Source of the DNA: Sodalis ligni | GTDB lineage: Bacteria > Pseudomonadota > Gammaproteobacteria > Enterobacterales > Enterobacteriaceae | Length of the DNA: 64,000 nt | NCBI RefSeq assembly: GCF_016865525.2 | Contig: NZ_CP075169.1 | Location: 4,092,337-4,156,336 of the forward strand | Reading direction: 5' to 3' | Shown here: piece after piece, positions 53,996 through 64,000 of the stretch | Layout of the letters: every line of letters begins with the position of its first letter | How positions within the stretch are numbered: position 1 is the stretch's first letter | The notes under the pieces: model-generated | What the model saw: only the letters and a program-made list of their open reading frames with translations | Database searches by the model: none | What the model was told of the DNA's origin: nothing | Translations under genes and position numbers: made by a program

Positions 53996-54339
53996 ACATT
54001 ACCCTCTGAATTTTTTAATTAGATAGACCCTGTGATGTTTTCAGGCTTTTCCAGGCTTTTCAGGCTGATTAACTGCACTTTCCGTGCCATTTTAATCATC
54101 GGCGCCGCCGCCCTAGACAGGGCGGCGTAAAGAGACCTTCCGTCTCCTTTTCGACGGCATCCTGACCGGGAATAGCGCAAGCCGGTTCCGGATTGCCTAA
54201 AAAGACATCACACTTTGCACCATGATTATACACAGCATGATCATTATTGGTGCAATGTTATAAGAACGCGCCATCAGGCAGCGTCCGCGGCAAAAGCCAA
54301 GGCCGTAAAATGGAACCGTCGGCCAGCTGGCGCGGCGGT
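53996..54339. other. Spacer between ubiX and hisJ
   Basis: 344 bp with no gene. It contains three short direct repeats of TTTTCAGGC type (54033-54064), a strong GC hairpin (54106-54127) and an AT-rich stretch near 54200-54260. argT, which lies here in E. coli, is missing without visible remains. The hisJ promoter must lie in this region. Confidence 0.6.
54106..54127. terminator. GC-rich hairpin upstream of hisJ
   Basis: A perfect 9-bp stem (CGCCGCCCT / AGGGCGGCG) around a 4-base loop AGAC. It lies about 210 bp after the ubiX stop and 110 bp before the hisJ start, so it could end the purF-ubiX transcript or sit in the hisJ leader. No T-run follows on the minus strand. Confidence 0.45.
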
Positions 54340-54915
54340 TCAGGAGCCCTGCCAGCGGGCAAACAGGTCGTGGGGAAGCTCAATGTCAAATTGATCCAGC
54401 ACCCGGTTAACCGTTTGATCGATAATATCCTGCAGGGAAGAGGGTCGGTGATAGAACGCCGGCACCGGCGGCATGATTACCGCCCCCATTTCCGCCGCGG
54501 CGGTCATTAAGCGCAGGTGGCCCAGATGCAAAGGCGTTTCGCGCACGCAGAGCACCAGGGTGCGGCGTTCTTTTAATACGACGTCCGCCGCCCTGGACAA
54601 CAGGCCGTCGGTGTAGCTGTTGACAATGGCGGACAGGGTTTTCATCGAGCAGGGCAGAACCGCCATGCCGGCGGTTTTAAACGAACCGGAACTGATACTG
54701 GCGGCGATATCGCGGCTGTCGTGCACCTCGTCAGCCAAGGCCTGCAGATCGCGCACGCTATAATCGGTTTCCAGCGCCAAAGTCTGGCGCGCGGCGTTGC
54801 TCAGCACCAGATGGGTCTCGACACCCTCAATCGATTTCAGCACTTGCAGCAGCCGTACGCCATAGATTGCCCCGCTGGCCCCGGTAAGGCCCACAATCAG
54901 TCGTTTTTTCGTCAT
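54340..54915 (-). CDS. ubiX: Flavin prenyltransferase UbiX
   Basis: 191 residues from the ATG at 54915, giving MTKKRLIVGLTGASGAIYG, the FMN-binding start of the family; longer frames to 54957 are unlike it. Other conserved parts are SSGSFKTAGMAVLPCSMKTL and KERRTLVLCVRETPLHLGHL. UbiX makes prenylated FMN for the UbiD decarboxylase in ubiquinone synthesis, needed all the more if menaquinone is lost. It follows purF across a terminator. Confidence 0.95.
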   Translation of the reverse strand: MTKKRLIVGLTGASGAIYGVRLLQVLKSIEGVETHLVLSNAARQTLALETDYSVRDLQALADEVHDSRDIAASISSGSFKTAGMAVLPCSMKTLSAIVNSYTDGLLSRAADVVLKERRTLVLCVRETPLHLGHLRLMTAAAEMGAVIMPPVPAFYHRPSSLQDIIDQTVNRVLDQFDIELPHDLFARWQGS

Positions 54916-54946
54916 ACCGGAAGTTGTCCCCATGGCGTGTGCCCTA

Positions 54947-54982
54947 AATAAAAACACCCGGAGCGTTTAACCGCCCGGGTGC
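54947..54982 (-). terminator. Terminator after purF
   Basis: On the minus strand a 7-bp stem CACCCGG / CCGGGTG with a 13-base loop is followed by TTTTTATTT. It would end the purF transcript about 80 bp after its stop, just before ubiX, leaving ubiX with read-through or its own promoter. Confidence 0.75.
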
Positions 54983-55062
54983 GTGAAATTTTGCCCTCTC
55001 CGGCGGCACGGTATGCCGCATGGTAGGGCAGTCTTTAAGCCAATGCACCGGGAAGGCGTGGA

Positions 55063-56580
55063 TCAACCTTCGTTATACATTTCCAGATTTTCCACTTCAT
55101 TCTGCATCCGGACCGCTTTGGCGTCATCATTACGCAAGGATTCCAGATAGTCCAGATAGCGCTGATCCACATCCTTGGTGACGTAAATGCCGTTGAACAC
55201 CGAGGATTCAAACTGCGCAATATCCGGGTTATCCTCGCGCACCGCCTGTTCCAGGTCGCTAAGATCCTGGAATATCAACGCATCGGCGCCAATCAGCGTG
55301 CGGATTTCATCCACCTCGCGGCCGTGGGCAATCAGTTCGGTGGCGCTGGGCATATCGATGCCGTAGACATTGGGAAAACGGATTTCCGGCGCGGCGGAGG
55401 CCAGATAGACGTTACGGGCCCCAGCCTCCCGCGCCATTTCCACGATTTGCTCGGAGGTGGTGCCCCGGACGATGGAGTCATCCACCAGCAGCACATTCTT
55501 ATCGCGGAACTCGGCGCGATTGGCATTGAGTTTGCGGCGCACCGATTTGCGGCGAACCTGCTGGCCCGGCATGATAAACGTCCGGCCGACATAGCGGTTT
55601 TTCACAAACCCCTGACGATAGGGCAGATTCAGGATGCGGGCGATTTCAAGGGCGATATCGCAAGACGTTTCCGGAATCGGGATCACCACGTCGATATCCA
55701 GATCTTCCCATTCGCGGGCGATTTTCTCACCCAGTTTCTGGCCCATGCGCACCCGCGCGCTATAAACGGACACTTTATCGATAAAAGAATCCGGGCGGGC
55801 GAAATAGACATATTCAAACAGGCAGGGATGGTTCTGCGGGTTTTCAGCGCACTGGCGGGTAAACAGCTGGCCTTTTTCGGTGATGTACACCGCTTCGCCA
55901 GGAGCCACGTCGCGCAGGAATTCAAAACCCAGGGTATCCAGCGCCACGCTTTCCGACGCCACCATATATTCGTTGCGTCCGTCGGCCAGGGTGCGTTTGC
56001 CGATCACCAGCGGACTGATGCCGTTGGGATCGCGGAACGCCACCAGCCCGTGGCCGATGATCATTCCCACCACGGCATACGCGCCGCGGATCTGCTGATG
56101 GGTCGCGGCCACGGCGGCAAAGATATTGTCCGCTTCCAGGGGATAATCCGGAAACCGGTCCAATTCGCTGGCGAAAATGTTCAGCAGAATTTCCGAATCG
56201 GACGTGGTATTGATATGCCGGCGCCCTTTATCGAACAGCTTGGTACGCAGCTCATGGGCATTGGTCAGGTTGCCGTTGTGGGCCAGGGTGATGCCGAACG
56301 GGGAATTGACATAAAAGGGCTGGGCTTCGGAAGCGCTGGAACTGCCGGCCGTGGGATAACGGACATGGCCGATGCCCATGTTGCCTTGCAGCCGTTGCAT
56401 ATGCCGGGCTTCAAAGACGTCTTTCACCAGGCCGTTGGCTTTGCGCAAACGAAAGCAGTTCAATGCATCGATGGTGACGATGCCCGCGGCGTCCTGCCCA
56501 CGATGCTGAAGCACCGTTAACGCGTCATAAATCGACTGGTTGACCGGCATAAAACCGGCGATACCGACAATACCGCACAT
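55063..56580 (-). CDS. purF: Amidophosphoribosyltransferase
   Basis: 505 residues, first committed enzyme of purine synthesis (PRPP plus glutamine to phosphoribosylamine). The N-terminal catalytic Cys2 in MCGIVGI and the Ntn-hydrolase features (RYPTAG, NGNLTNA) are visible, then the PRPP loop [13 protein letters not shown] of the phosphoribosyltransferase domain. It is intact and close to E. coli PurF (505). It follows cvpA after 33 bp and is expected to be under the PurR box upstream of cvpA. Confidence 0.97.
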   Translation of the reverse strand: MCGIVGIAGFMPVNQSIYDALTVLQHRGQDAAGIVTIDALNCFRLRKANGLVKDVFEARHMQRLQGNMGIGHVRYPTAGSSSASEAQPFYVNSPFGITLAHNGNLTNAHELRTKLFDKGRRHINTTSDSEILLNIFASELDRFPDYPLEADNIFAAVAATHQQIRGAYAVVGMIIGHGLVAFRDPNGISPLVIGKRTLADGRNEYMVASESVALDTLGFEFLRDVAPGEAVYITEKGQLFTRQCAENPQNHPCLFEYVYFARPDSFIDKVSVYSARVRMGQKLGEKIAREWEDLDIDVVIPIPETSCDIALEIARILNLPYRQGFVKNRYVGRTFIMPGQQVRRKSVRRKLNANRAEFRDKNVLLVDDSIVRGTTSEQIVEMAREAGARNVYLASAAPEIRFPNVYGIDMPSATELIAHGREVDEIRTLIGADALIFQDLSDLEQAVREDNPDIAQFESSVFNGIYVTKDVDQRYLDYLESLRNDDAKAVRMQNEVENLEMYNEG

Positions 56581-56613
56581 GTAGTCATTTCCTCATCAGC
56601 GTTACCGGAGCGA

Positions 56614-57100
56614 TTAATGCTTCGGTAAAAAACTCGACGTGCTTGCCAGATAGTCAAAAAACCATCTGATGATACCGCTGAACTGCGGTATCAGCTCCGA
56701 CTGATGCCAGTCAGCGCTTTGGGCAAAGCCGGTGAAGGTGTCCAGAAAGAACAGGATCGCCGCGACGATCAAGATGCCCCTGAGTGCGCCGAAACACACC
56801 CCCAGCACCCGGTCAGTGCCGGATAACCCGGTCCGCTCCACCAAAGAGCCAATCACGTAATTGACGATTGCCCCGACTATCAGGGTCGCCACGAACAACA
56901 GGGCAATCGCGATACCGTTGCGAACAAGCTGATCTTCAAAGCGGGTAAAATAGACTGCGAGATATACATAATAGTGGCTGGCGACAAAAAGCACATCCCC
57001 AGGTTATTAACGATAACGCTTCCCGGATAAACCCGCGAATCAGGCTTACCAAGGCTGAAAAGGCAATGATGCCGATGATGACATAATCAACCCAAGTCAT
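56614..57100 (-). pseudogene. cvpA: Colicin V production protein homologue, one frameshift
   Basis: CvpA is a four-helix inner-membrane protein of about 162 residues. The start at 57100 reads normally (MTWVDYVIIGIIAFSALVSL, then REALSLITWGCAF), but at a T5 tract (plus-strand A5, 56986-56990) the frame is lost. The rest (FVASHYYVYLAVYFT to SSFLPKH) is open in another frame down to 56614. Two extra T or one fewer would restore the conserved CAFFVASHYY. Since purF follows, the shift may be partly polar. A reading error at the T-run is possible. Confidence 0.82.
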
Positions 57101-57158
57101 GCGTACATCCCATGATAATCCGCCCCGACAACTGGTTCGCGGCGAATTCTATCAGAAA

Positions 57159-57174
57159 ACGAAAACGTTTGCGC
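57159..57174 (-). promoter_or_regulatory. PurR operator upstream of cvpA-purF
   Basis: On the minus strand GCGCAAACGTTTTCGT, matching the PurR consensus ACGCAAACGTTTNCGT at all but the first defined position. It lies 58 bp before cvpA, as in the E. coli cvpA-purF operon, with a TAGAAT -10-like hexamer just downstream. Confidence 0.9.
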
Positions 57175-57290
57175 ACCGGAATTCCGTCCTGTCATTAAAT
57201 AAATAACGGCGATTAAAAAAAGCCGCCCGCCGCAGGAAGATAGAGCGGAACGGTGAAAAAGCCGGCATTTTTGCTCCGCTCCTCCCACGG

Positions 57291-58106
57291 TTAACGTACC
57301 TGATAGGCACGCAGCTGGCCGCTCAGGCCGCTTAGCTGATTCATTTCCGGCAGCGCGCCCTGCAGCTTATCCTTTGAGGCGTCCGGTCCGACAAAGATCC
57401 GGGTAATCTGGCCCGCCACCGGTTGGGACGGCACGGTATAGACCCGATAACCCGACAGCCTCAGCTTGGCGGTGATTTCAGTCACCTTGGCGGCGTTTTT
57501 CAACGCCCCCAGCTGTACCACCCAGGCCTGGCCCTTCGGCGCCTGTTCGGTGGTTTGCTGTGCTTCGGGCTTCGGCGCCGGCGCGGCGGGTTTCGGTGCC
57601 GCGGCCACGGGCCTGGGCGCCGTATCCTCCGCGGAGGGCGCCGGCTTGCTTTCCGGTCTGGCGATTGGTTTCGCCGGCGCCGTTTGAGCCGCCGGGGACG
57701 ACGGTCTGTTTTCCGGCTTCACCGCCGGCTTGGCCTGCGCCGGACGGGGCGCCGGTTTCACCTGCTCCTGACGCGCGGCGGGCGCATCGGGCTTTGGCAC
57801 CACAATGGCGGGTTGTTCAGGGGCATCGGGGACCGGCGTCGCCGACTGCGACTCCCCTGCCGGGGCGTTGTTAGCCTGCTCCACGGCAGCCCCCGCCCCT
57901 TCCGGCGGCTGGCTGGGCAACGCCTGGTTGGCCTGGGGAGACACCTCGGTTTCATCGGTATCCCCCGGTTTGGGCACCAGGGGGATGGCGGCGAATTCAT
58001 CCTGATAATGCTTCTTTTTGCCGTCCAGCAGGCCCGGCAGCACTATAACTCCCAGCGCGACGATGATAATGGTGCCCACCAGGCGGTTTTGAAATTTACT
58101 CGCCAC
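57291..58106 (-). CDS. dedD: SPOR-domain cell division protein DedD
   Basis: 271 residues. A single N-terminal membrane anchor (about 9-28, VGTIIIVALGVIVLPGLLDG) is followed by a long Pro/Ala/Lys-rich linker and a C-terminal SPOR domain (WVVQLGALKNAAKVTEITAKL ... RIFVGPDASKDKLQG) that binds denuded peptidoglycan at the septum. The linker is some 50 residues longer than in E. coli (220). A GTG start at 58106, preceded by GGAG, matches VASKFQNRLVG and overlaps folC by 11 bp. Confidence 0.93.
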   Translation of the reverse strand: MASKFQNRLVGTIIIVALGVIVLPGLLDGKKKHYQDEFAAIPLVPKPGDTDETEVSPQANQALPSQPPEGAGAAVEQANNAPAGESQSATPVPDAPEQPAIVVPKPDAPAARQEQVKPAPRPAQAKPAVKPENRPSSPAAQTAPAKPIARPESKPAPSAEDTAPRPVAAAPKPAAPAPKPEAQQTTEQAPKGQAWVVQLGALKNAAKVTEITAKLRLSGYRVYTVPSQPVAGQITRIFVGPDASKDKLQGALPEMNQLSGLSGQLRAYQVR

Positions 58107-59364
58107 GTTGTTTCTCCGCGTTAACCACCGCCAGGACCGGCGCAACGGTATGAAACGACCCGAACACCAGTATGCAATCCGCCGGATCGGCGTCCTGCAG
58201 CGCCTGGCGCCAGGCATCGACCACGTCGTCGAACCGGCGCGCCCTGTCCAGATGGGCCGCTACCTGAGCCGCGCTGGCGCCGCGCGGCCCGTCCAGGCCG
58301 GCGCAGTACCATTCGTCCACCTGTCCGCGCAGGCAGTCCAGGGTAGCGGGAATATCCTTGTCGGCCAGCATGCCCACCACCGCCCGGACTTTACCCGCTA
58401 CCGCCAGCTGCGAGAGCTGGGCGGACAAATAGCCGGCGGCATGGGGATTATGCGCCACGTCGAGGATACATAAAGGATGCCGCCGCACAATCTGGAAACG
58501 GCCCGGCAGGGACGCCGTCTCGAGTCCATGGCGGATGGCCGCCTCGTCGTACTTGAGAGACGAACGCCGCAGGGCGGCCAGGGCGGTGGCGGCATTGGCC
58601 AGCGGAATCGCCGGCAGCGGCAGGCCGGTGTATGAAACTTCTTCGTCACGCCAGCACCAGCTGTCCTCATTCCGTTCATACCACCAGTCGCGATCGCGGC
58701 AGTACAGCTTCGCCCCCACGGTTTGTCCGTAGAGGTCGATAGAGGACGGACGGTCCGGCTCACCGATTACCGCCGGTTTGCCGCCGCGCAGGATGCCGGC
58801 CTTTTCCCGGCCGATGCTTTCGCGATCCGGTCCCAATAATTCAGTGTGGTCAAGACCGATGCTGGTGATGACCGACACATCCGCATCGACGATATTGGTA
58901 GCGTCCAGGCGTCCGCCCAGCCCGACCTCGAGGATAACCACGTCCAGACGCGCCTGTTTAAACAGCCACAGGGCCGCCAGGGTGCCGAATTCGAAATAGC
59001 TGAGGGAGATGTCGCCGCGGCCTGACTCAATAGCCGCCATGGCCTCGCTGTGCCGCGCTTCGGGCAATTCTTCGCCGCGGATACGCACCCGTTCGGCATA
59101 ATGCAGCATATGGGGCGAGCTGTAGACGCCGACGCTATAGCCCGCGGCCTGCAAAATCGTTTCCAGGAGACGGCAGGTGGTGCCTTTGCCGTTGGTGCCC
59201 GCCACGGTGAAAACCCACCGCGCGGGCCGCAGCAACTGCAGGCGGGCGGCCGCCGATCCTACCCGTTCCAGGCCCAGATCGATGGTTTTGGCATGCAGGC
59301 GCTCAAGGTAATAAAGCCACGCGGCCAGCGGCGACGTGGCTTGAGGAGTAAGAAGCTTTTCCAT
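58096..59364 (-). CDS. folC: Bifunctional dihydrofolate/folylpolyglutamate synthase
   Basis: 422 residues, identical to E. coli. Mur-ligase type: P-loop AGTNGKGTT, YSSPHMLHYAERVRI, the omega region EVGLGGRLDATN, GLDHTELLG and DVAHNPHAA. It adds glutamate to dihydropteroate and folates in the cytosol. The 3' end overlaps dedD. Intact, as expected for an essential gene. Confidence 0.96.
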   Translation of the reverse strand: MEKLLTPQATSPLAAWLYYLERLHAKTIDLGLERVGSAAARLQLLRPARWVFTVAGTNGKGTTCRLLETILQAAGYSVGVYSSPHMLHYAERVRIRGEELPEARHSEAMAAIESGRGDISLSYFEFGTLAALWLFKQARLDVVILEVGLGGRLDATNIVDADVSVITSIGLDHTELLGPDRESIGREKAGILRGGKPAVIGEPDRPSSIDLYGQTVGAKLYCRDRDWWYERNEDSWCWRDEEVSYTGLPLPAIPLANAATALAALRRSSLKYDEAAIRHGLETASLPGRFQIVRRHPLCILDVAHNPHAAGYLSAQLSQLAVAGKVRAVVGMLADKDIPATLDCLRGQVDEWYCAGLDGPRGASAAQVAAHLDRARRFDDVVDAWRQALQDADPADCILVFGSFHTVAPVLAVVNAEKQRGE

Positions 59365-59436
59365 ACGTCCCGTTCATTGACTGTACTTATTTACTAAAAA
59401 GCCCCGGACCGATTGCAGCGGCGGGCTGAGTCTCGG

Positions 59437-60357
59437 TTATACCCCGTCCTGATGCTCCTCGGGAATGAATTCTTGTCGCGGTTCCGGCATATGGGTGGCT
59501 TCCGGCTGGGGCCGGTGGGTAAATTTGGCCAGCAGACCGGCCAGTTTCAGGCGCAGCTCCGGCCGGCGCACGATCATGTCGATAGCCCCTTTTTCCAGCA
59601 GGAACTCGCTGCGCTGGAAACCGGCCGGCAATTTTTCCCGTACCGTCTGCTCTATCACCCGCGGACCGGCGAAGCCTATCAGCGCTTTCGGTTCGGCGAC
59701 GTTCAGATCGCCGAGCATGGCCAGGCTTGCCGAAACGCCGCCCATGGTGGGATCGGTCATCACGGAAATATAGGGTAAACGCCGGGCCCGCAGTTTTGCC
59801 AGGGCGGCGCTGGTCTTCGCCATTTGCATCAGCGACAGCAGCGCTTCCTGCATGCGGGCGCCGCCGCTGGCGGAAAAACAGATCAGCGGACATTCGTCTT
59901 CCAGCGCCTGCTCCACCGCCCGGACGAAACGCGCGCCCACCACTGACGACATGGAGCCGCCGATAAAGGCGAATTCAAACGACGCGGCCACCACCGGCAT
60001 ACCGTATAACGAGCCTTTCATGACCACCAGGGCGTCTTTTTCGTTGGTGGCCTTCTGGGCCGCCGCCAGGCGATCCTTGTATTTTTTCGAATCTTTGAAT
60101 TTGAGAATGTCCCGCGGTTCGAGCTCGCTGCCCAGCTCCACTTCGCTGCCTTTATCCAGGAAGGAGAGCAAACGCGCGCGCGCGGTCATACGCATATGGT
60201 GATCGCATTTGGGACAAACCTCCAGGTTGCGCTCAAGCTCCGCACGATATAAAACCTGGCCGCAGCTATCGCATTTCGTCCAGACGCCTTCAGGGATATT
60301 CGCCCTGCGCGCCGGGGTGATAGTGCTCTTATTGAGAATTCGTTCAATCCAGCTCAT
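59437..60357 (-). CDS. accD: Acetyl-CoA carboxylase carboxyltransferase beta subunit
   Basis: 306 residues (E. coli 304). The N-terminal zinc ribbon has four cysteines (CDSCGQ and CPKC, around residues 27-49); the carboxyltransferase body carries [39 protein letters not shown] and [14 protein letters not shown]. It works with AccA in malonyl-CoA formation. Intact; folC follows after 72 bp. Confidence 0.97.
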   Translation of the reverse strand: MSWIERILNKSTITPARRANIPEGVWTKCDSCGQVLYRAELERNLEVCPKCDHHMRMTARARLLSFLDKGSEVELGSELEPRDILKFKDSKKYKDRLAAAQKATNEKDALVVMKGSLYGMPVVAASFEFAFIGGSMSSVVGARFVRAVEQALEDECPLICFSASGGARMQEALLSLMQMAKTSAALAKLRARRLPYISVMTDPTMGGVSASLAMLGDLNVAEPKALIGFAGPRVIEQTVREKLPAGFQRSEFLLEKGAIDMIVRRPELRLKLAGLLAKFTHRPQPEATHMPEPRQEFIPEEHQDGV

Positions 60358-60566
60358 CGATAACCTTTCTGTCTGAACCTGGCAAGCGCCAGTCCGCTAT
60401 TCATAGTAAGACCACTGAGCGGGCATAACATTCGCCGCCATCTTCCGCAGGGGAAAGGAATGGTCTTTGAAAATGTTGCCCATTAAACCATAACCGCCAA
60501 CGAGTTGGGATAGAAAACTCTGCCCGATGCGTATAATTCACGCCTAACGCAGCGGTAAAAAGCGCA

Positions 60567-61220
60567 TTATCCTCGCCGTGCGGCCCGCCGGTGCCGCCAC
60601 ACTTCTATCAGACCGGGCAATACGGACAGTACGATAATGGCCACAATCAGTAAATTAAGATTACTCTGCACCACCGGCAAATCGCCGAACAGATAGCCGG
60701 CATAGGTGAACAGGGCAACCCATAACACGCCGCCGGCAATGTTGAACAGGGCGAAATGACGATATGACATATGTCCCATGCCGGCCACAAACGGCGCGAA
60801 GGTGCGGACGATTGGCACAAAACGGGCCAGGATAATGGTTTTGCCGCCGTGGCGGGCATAAAACCCGTGGGTTTTATCCAGATAGCTGCGGCGGAAAATC
60901 CTGGAATCGGGACGGCTGAACAGCTTTTCGCCGAACAGCCGTCCGATGGTGTAGTTGATCGCATCCCCCAGCACCGCCGCACAGGCCATCAACAGCGCCA
61001 TCAGATGCACATCCAGGCTGTTGGACGGCAAGGCGGCCAGCGCGCCGGCGACGAACAACAGCGAGTCTCCCGGTAAAAAAGGCGTCACCACCAGGCCGGT
61101 TTCGCAAAACAGAATCAAAAACAGGATGGCATAAATCCAGATGCCGTACTGCGCCACCAACTCCGCCAAATGAACGTCAATATGCAAGATAAAATCTACG
61201 ACAAAATGGATCAATTCCAT
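60567..61220 (-). CDS. dedA: DedA family membrane protein
   Basis: 217 residues with 5-6 helices and the family motifs [17 protein letters not shown] and [21 protein letters not shown] (essential arginines). DedA proteins act in undecaprenyl-phosphate or phospholipid recycling and membrane homeostasis. It starts after truA (41 bp) and precedes accD by 209 bp. Confidence 0.94.
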   Translation of the reverse strand: MELIHFVVDFILHIDVHLAELVAQYGIWIYAILFLILFCETGLVVTPFLPGDSLLFVAGALAALPSNSLDVHLMALLMACAAVLGDAINYTIGRLFGEKLFSRPDSRIFRRSYLDKTHGFYARHGGKTIILARFVPIVRTFAPFVAGMGHMSYRHFALFNIAGGVLWVALFTYAGYLFGDLPVVQSNLNLLIVAIIVLSVLPGLIEVWRHRRAARRG

Positions 61221-61261
61221 ATATAACCGTCCCCGGACGCGAAAAAGGTATCAATAAAATG

Positions 61262-62083
61262 TTATTCCGCCAAAAACAACGGTCCCAAGGCCGGCACGGG
61301 CAAAGCAAAGCTCGCCGGATAATCCACCGCCACCAAATATAAGCCTTCCGCTTTGGCGGTAGCCGCCGCCAGGGTTCTGTCGCGGGCCGCCAGCAGCTCT
61401 TCAATCCAGCCCTCCCCCTGGCGCCCGCACCCCACTTCCATTAGGCTGCCTACAATATTACGAACCATATGATGCACGAAAGCATTCGCTTTAATATCCA
61501 CCACCACATAAGCGCCCTGACGGGTGACCGTTAAATGTTTAACATTGCGCCACGGGGTGCGGGATTGGCACTGCATTGCGCGAAATGACGTGAAATCATG
61601 CTCTCCCAGCAGGCAGCGCCCGGCCCGTTCCATTTTATGTTCATCCAGCTGATGATAAAAATGCGTCACGCCGCGGGACAATATGGCCGGGCGATAAGGA
61701 TGATTATAAATAATATAGCGATAACGGCGGGCCGTGGCGCTAAAACGCGCGTGAAATTCCGCCGCCACGCCGGACACCCAGCGCACCGCCACGTCCGCCG
61801 GCAAATTGGCGTTCACTCCCAGGGTCCAGGCGGCATCCTCGCGACGGGCGCGGGTTTCAAAATGCACCACCTGGCCGGTGGCGTGCACGCCGGCATCGGT
61901 GCGACCGGCGCAAAACACCGTCACCGGTTCGTCCGCCACCTTGGACAAGGCCTGTTCCAGGCAAGCCTGGATGCTGACCACCTCCTGCTGCCGTTGCCAG
62001 CCGTAAAAACGGCTGCCGTCGTACTCAATGCCCAGCGCGATTTTCATCGGCGCCGAGGCGAATCCCGATACCGCCTGCGACAT
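61262..62083 (-). CDS. truA: tRNA pseudouridine(38-40) synthase
   Basis: 273 residues. The catalytic Asp lies in [11 protein letters not shown], and the [14 protein letters not shown] and [16 protein letters not shown] blocks are conserved. It modifies U38-40 in the anticodon arm of many tRNAs. The start ATG overlaps the usg stop (TAATG), indicating coupled translation. Confidence 0.96.
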   Translation of the reverse strand: MSQAVSGFASAPMKIALGIEYDGSRFYGWQRQQEVVSIQACLEQALSKVADEPVTVFCAGRTDAGVHATGQVVHFETRARREDAAWTLGVNANLPADVAVRWVSGVAAEFHARFSATARRYRYIIYNHPYRPAILSRGVTHFYHQLDEHKMERAGRCLLGEHDFTSFRAMQCQSRTPWRNVKHLTVTRQGAYVVVDIKANAFVHHMVRNIVGSLMEVGCGRQGEGWIEELLAARDRTLAAATAKAEGLYLVAVDYPASFALPVPALGPLFLAE

Positions 62084-63093
62084 TAATTCAAATACTCCGT
62101 TACCAGAAGCTCCGCGGTGAGCAACGCCATCAGCGCGCCGCCGAAGCGGACATTATCCGCCACCGACCAGAATTGCAGCAAATCCGGCATACCGTAATCG
62201 TTGCGCAAACAGCCGATGCTCAGTTGCACCTGTCCGGACGCATCCTCCACCTGGGTAGGGTAATCCTGCTCTTCGCTGACGCTCAGATGTTCACCGCTGT
62301 CCAGCAAATCGCGAGCCTCCCCCGCCCCCATGGGACGCTGGGTTTCCATATGCACGATTTGCGCGTGGCCGTAAAACACCGGGGCCTGGACCGTACCCAC
62401 TGAAATGGGCAGCCCTTCGTCCAGCCATATCTTGCGGACCTCGTCCACCAGGCGGCGCTCGGTTTGCACGCTGCCTTCTTCATCCGGCAACAGCGGCAGC
62501 AGATTAAAGGCCAGCTGCCGGCTGAAAAATCCCGGTTCGGTGGGCAGCCCGTTCAGTAAACGCGCGCTCTGCCCAGCCAGGGCATCCACCGCCGATTTGC
62601 CCTGCCCGGACACCGACAGCAGGTTTACCACATTCAGACGCGCTAACCCGGCCTGTTCGGTCAAGGGCTTGATGGCCAGCAACAGCTGACTGGTCAAACT
62701 GTCCGCCACCGCCACCAGGTTGCGGTTGCGATAGTCCGCCAGCACCTGGTCGTTCACGCCGGGCACCACCAGCGGCACATCCGGCTCAAGGGCATACAGG
62801 CCGCTGCTGTCGATAACCAGGCAGCCCGCCGCCGCGGCCTGATCGGCATAGCTTGCGCTGGCGGCGCTGCCGGCGATAAAAAACGCCAGCTGCGCCTGCG
62901 ACCAGTCGAACTGCGCGGCATCTCCCACCAAATAGCTTTTGCCGTCATAACGCAGCGTCTCGCCGGCGCTTCGCTCACTGGACAATAAATAGAGTTCCCC
63001 TACCGGAAACTGCCGTTCCTGCAATAATTCCAGCAACGCAGTACCCACTGCGCCCGTCGCACCCAGTAGGGCGATATTCCAGCCGTCAGACAT
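62083..63093 (-). CDS. usg: Aspartate-semialdehyde dehydrogenase-like protein Usg
   Basis: 336 residues (E. coli 337), homologous to Asd: Rossmann start [19 protein letters not shown] and FIAGSAAS. The catalytic cysteine context of Asd (N-C-S) is not seen here, where [12 protein letters not shown] stands, so it is not expected to have Asd activity. Its function is unknown. It lies between pdxB (17-bp gap) and truA (overlapping). Confidence 0.93.
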   Translation of the reverse strand: MSDGWNIALLGATGAVGTALLELLQERQFPVGELYLLSSERSAGETLRYDGKSYLVGDAAQFDWSQAQLAFFIAGSAASASYADQAAAAGCLVIDSSGLYALEPDVPLVVPGVNDQVLADYRNRNLVAVADSLTSQLLLAIKPLTEQAGLARLNVVNLLSVSGQGKSAVDALAGQSARLLNGLPTEPGFFSRQLAFNLLPLLPDEEGSVQTERRLVDEVRKIWLDEGLPISVGTVQAPVFYGHAQIVHMETQRPMGAGEARDLLDSGEHLSVSEEQDYPTQVEDASGQVQLSIGCLRNDYGMPDLLQFWSVADNVRFGGALMALLTAELLVTEYLN

Positions 63094-63110
63094 GATGTTC
63101 TCCAGAAAGG

Positions 63111-64000
63111 TTAAGAATCCGCGGGGACGGCGTTAAAACCGAGATCCCGTAACAGACCGATACTGACGGGGTCATCGCTTTCCACCCGCAGCGACGACCA
63201 CTCGCGGCGCTCCTGATACTGCCGGCGCAGCCGATCGAATTCTCCCGGCACGGCCGCTTGGCGCCGCAGCGGCGCGTCATCGCGGCGCACATCATACACC
63301 AGATGCGCCAGCCGCCTTAGCATCCCTTCGTCCACGGGCCCGTGTATCCGCACCCGTTCAACCGCCGGAGCCGGCAGCAGCCGCTCCAGCGGGGCATGCA
63401 TCGGCGTGCCGAGAAATTGGCTGTAAGCCTCGTAAACCTGGGTGGTGCCGCGCGCTTTGCCTTCCAGAGAGTAGCCGGCGATATGGGGCGTGCCGATATC
63501 CACCCGGCCAAGCAGCGGCAGAGACAGCGCCGGCTCCGGTTCCCAGACATCCAGGATAACGCTCAGCTTCTTGCCCCGTTCCAGGGCGGCCAGCAGGGCG
63601 GCATTATCCACCACCCCGCCGCGGCAGGCATTAACCAGGATCCGTCCGTCCGGCAGGGCCGCCAGCAGCTCATCGTCCACCTGATGCCAGGTCTGATAGG
63701 GCCCGGAACGGTTCAGCGGCGTGTGGAAGGTCAGCACATCCGCTTGCGCCACCAGTTTTTCCAGCGGGTAAAACGGACCGGCGGCGCCGCTGGCGGCCAG
63801 GGGCGGGTCGCACACCAGGGTACGTACGCCCAGTGACATTAAACGACGGTTCAACCGGCCGCCGACATTGCCCGCCCCGATAATGCCGATGGTTTTATCC
63901 TTCAGGGCAAATCCGTCCCGCTCCGCCAGCCACAGCAGCGAGGAAAAAACGTACTCAACCACCGCCACCGCGTTACAGCCCGGCGCCGCGGAAAAGCCGA
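63111..64000 (-). CDS. pdxB: Erythronate-4-phosphate dehydrogenase, 5' end outside the window
   Basis: D-2-hydroxyacid dehydrogenase of vitamin B6 synthesis. The visible part (about 296 residues of some 378) starts at [19 protein letters not shown] and includes the NAD motif [27 protein letters not shown] (catalytic Arg), the DVWEPEP Glu and GTPHIAGYS (catalytic His). The C-terminal PdxB dimerisation domain is complete. The frame is open to the window edge, so it is truncated only by the window. Confidence 0.95.
   Translation of the reverse strand, partial: GFSAAPGCNAVAVVEYVFSSLLWLAERDGFALKDKTIGIIGAGNVGGRLNRRLMSLGVRTLVCDPPLAASGAAGPFYPLEKLVAQADVLTFHTPLNRSGPYQTWHQVDDELLAALPDGRILVNACRGGVVDNAALLAALERGKKLSVILDVWEPEPALSLPLLGRVDIGTPHIAGYSLEGKARGTTQVYEAYSQFLGTPMHAPLERLLPAPAVERVRIHGPVDEGMLRRLAHLVYDVRRDDAPLRRQAAVPGEFDRLRRQYQERREWSSLRVESDDPVSIGLLRDLGFNAVPADS

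Overview
The window is a chromosomal segment of an enteric gammaproteobacterium (order Enterobacterales). Gene order and protein sequences follow the E. coli backbone from menE through nuo, lrhA, alaA, yfbR-V, ackA-pta, yfcD-H, the histidine transport genes, ubiX-purF-cvpA-dedD-folC-accD-dedA-truA-usg to pdxB. At least ten dispensable genes carry small indels, while essential or strongly selected genes (nuo, ackA-pta, purF, folC, accD, truA) are open. That pattern fits a bacterium in an early stage of genome decay, such as a recently host-restricted Sodalis-like symbiont. The genus is inference only. No tRNA, rRNA, insertion sequence, prophage or CRISPR array was seen.

Layout. 1-2.5 kb: remains of an LPS core/O-antigen locus, with a wrecked family-2 glycosyltransferase and a frameshifted O-antigen ligase. 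2.5-11.7 kb (minus strand): a CinA-like gene, then menE-menC-menB-menH-menD-menF and elaB. menC, menH, menD (two shifts) and elaB are frameshifted, so menaquinone synthesis is probably lost. 11.8-19.9 kb (minus): an eight-gene iron-uptake operon of the Ftr1/P19 (FetMP) type, inserted between elaB and nuoN where E. coli K-12 has elaA-rbn-elaD. It encodes an Ftr1 permease with three periplasmic repeats, P19, a DUF2318 membrane protein ending in a YHS-like segment, two FtsX-type permeases, an ABC ATPase, a TlpA-like lipoprotein and a small cytochrome c with no methionine in its mature part. A Fur-box-like site lies over the probable promoter.

20.2-35.3 kb (minus): the complete 13-gene nuo operon for respiratory complex I, with nuoC and nuoD fused. 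35.9-43.6 kb: lrhA regulator, alaA transaminase, yfbR nucleotidase, yfbS transporter, broken yfbT, yfbU, yfbV. 44-47.4 kb: ackA-pta, followed by a tandem array of a 107-bp repeat with single relatives at 20.0 and 41.7 kb. 47.8-53.9 kb: yfcD, yfcE, broken yfcG, yfcH and hisP-hisM-hisQ-hisJ with an mRNA hairpin between hisJ and hisQ. 54.3-64 kb (minus): ubiX, purF, frameshifted cvpA behind a PurR box, dedD, folC, accD, dedA, truA, usg and the 3' part of pdxB.

Together the intact genes describe aerobic NADH respiration through ubiquinone, acetate overflow metabolism, ferrous or ferric iron import and basic-amino-acid uptake. The loss of menaquinone, LPS-decoration and stress genes points to reduced need for anaerobic respiration and an external O-antigen.
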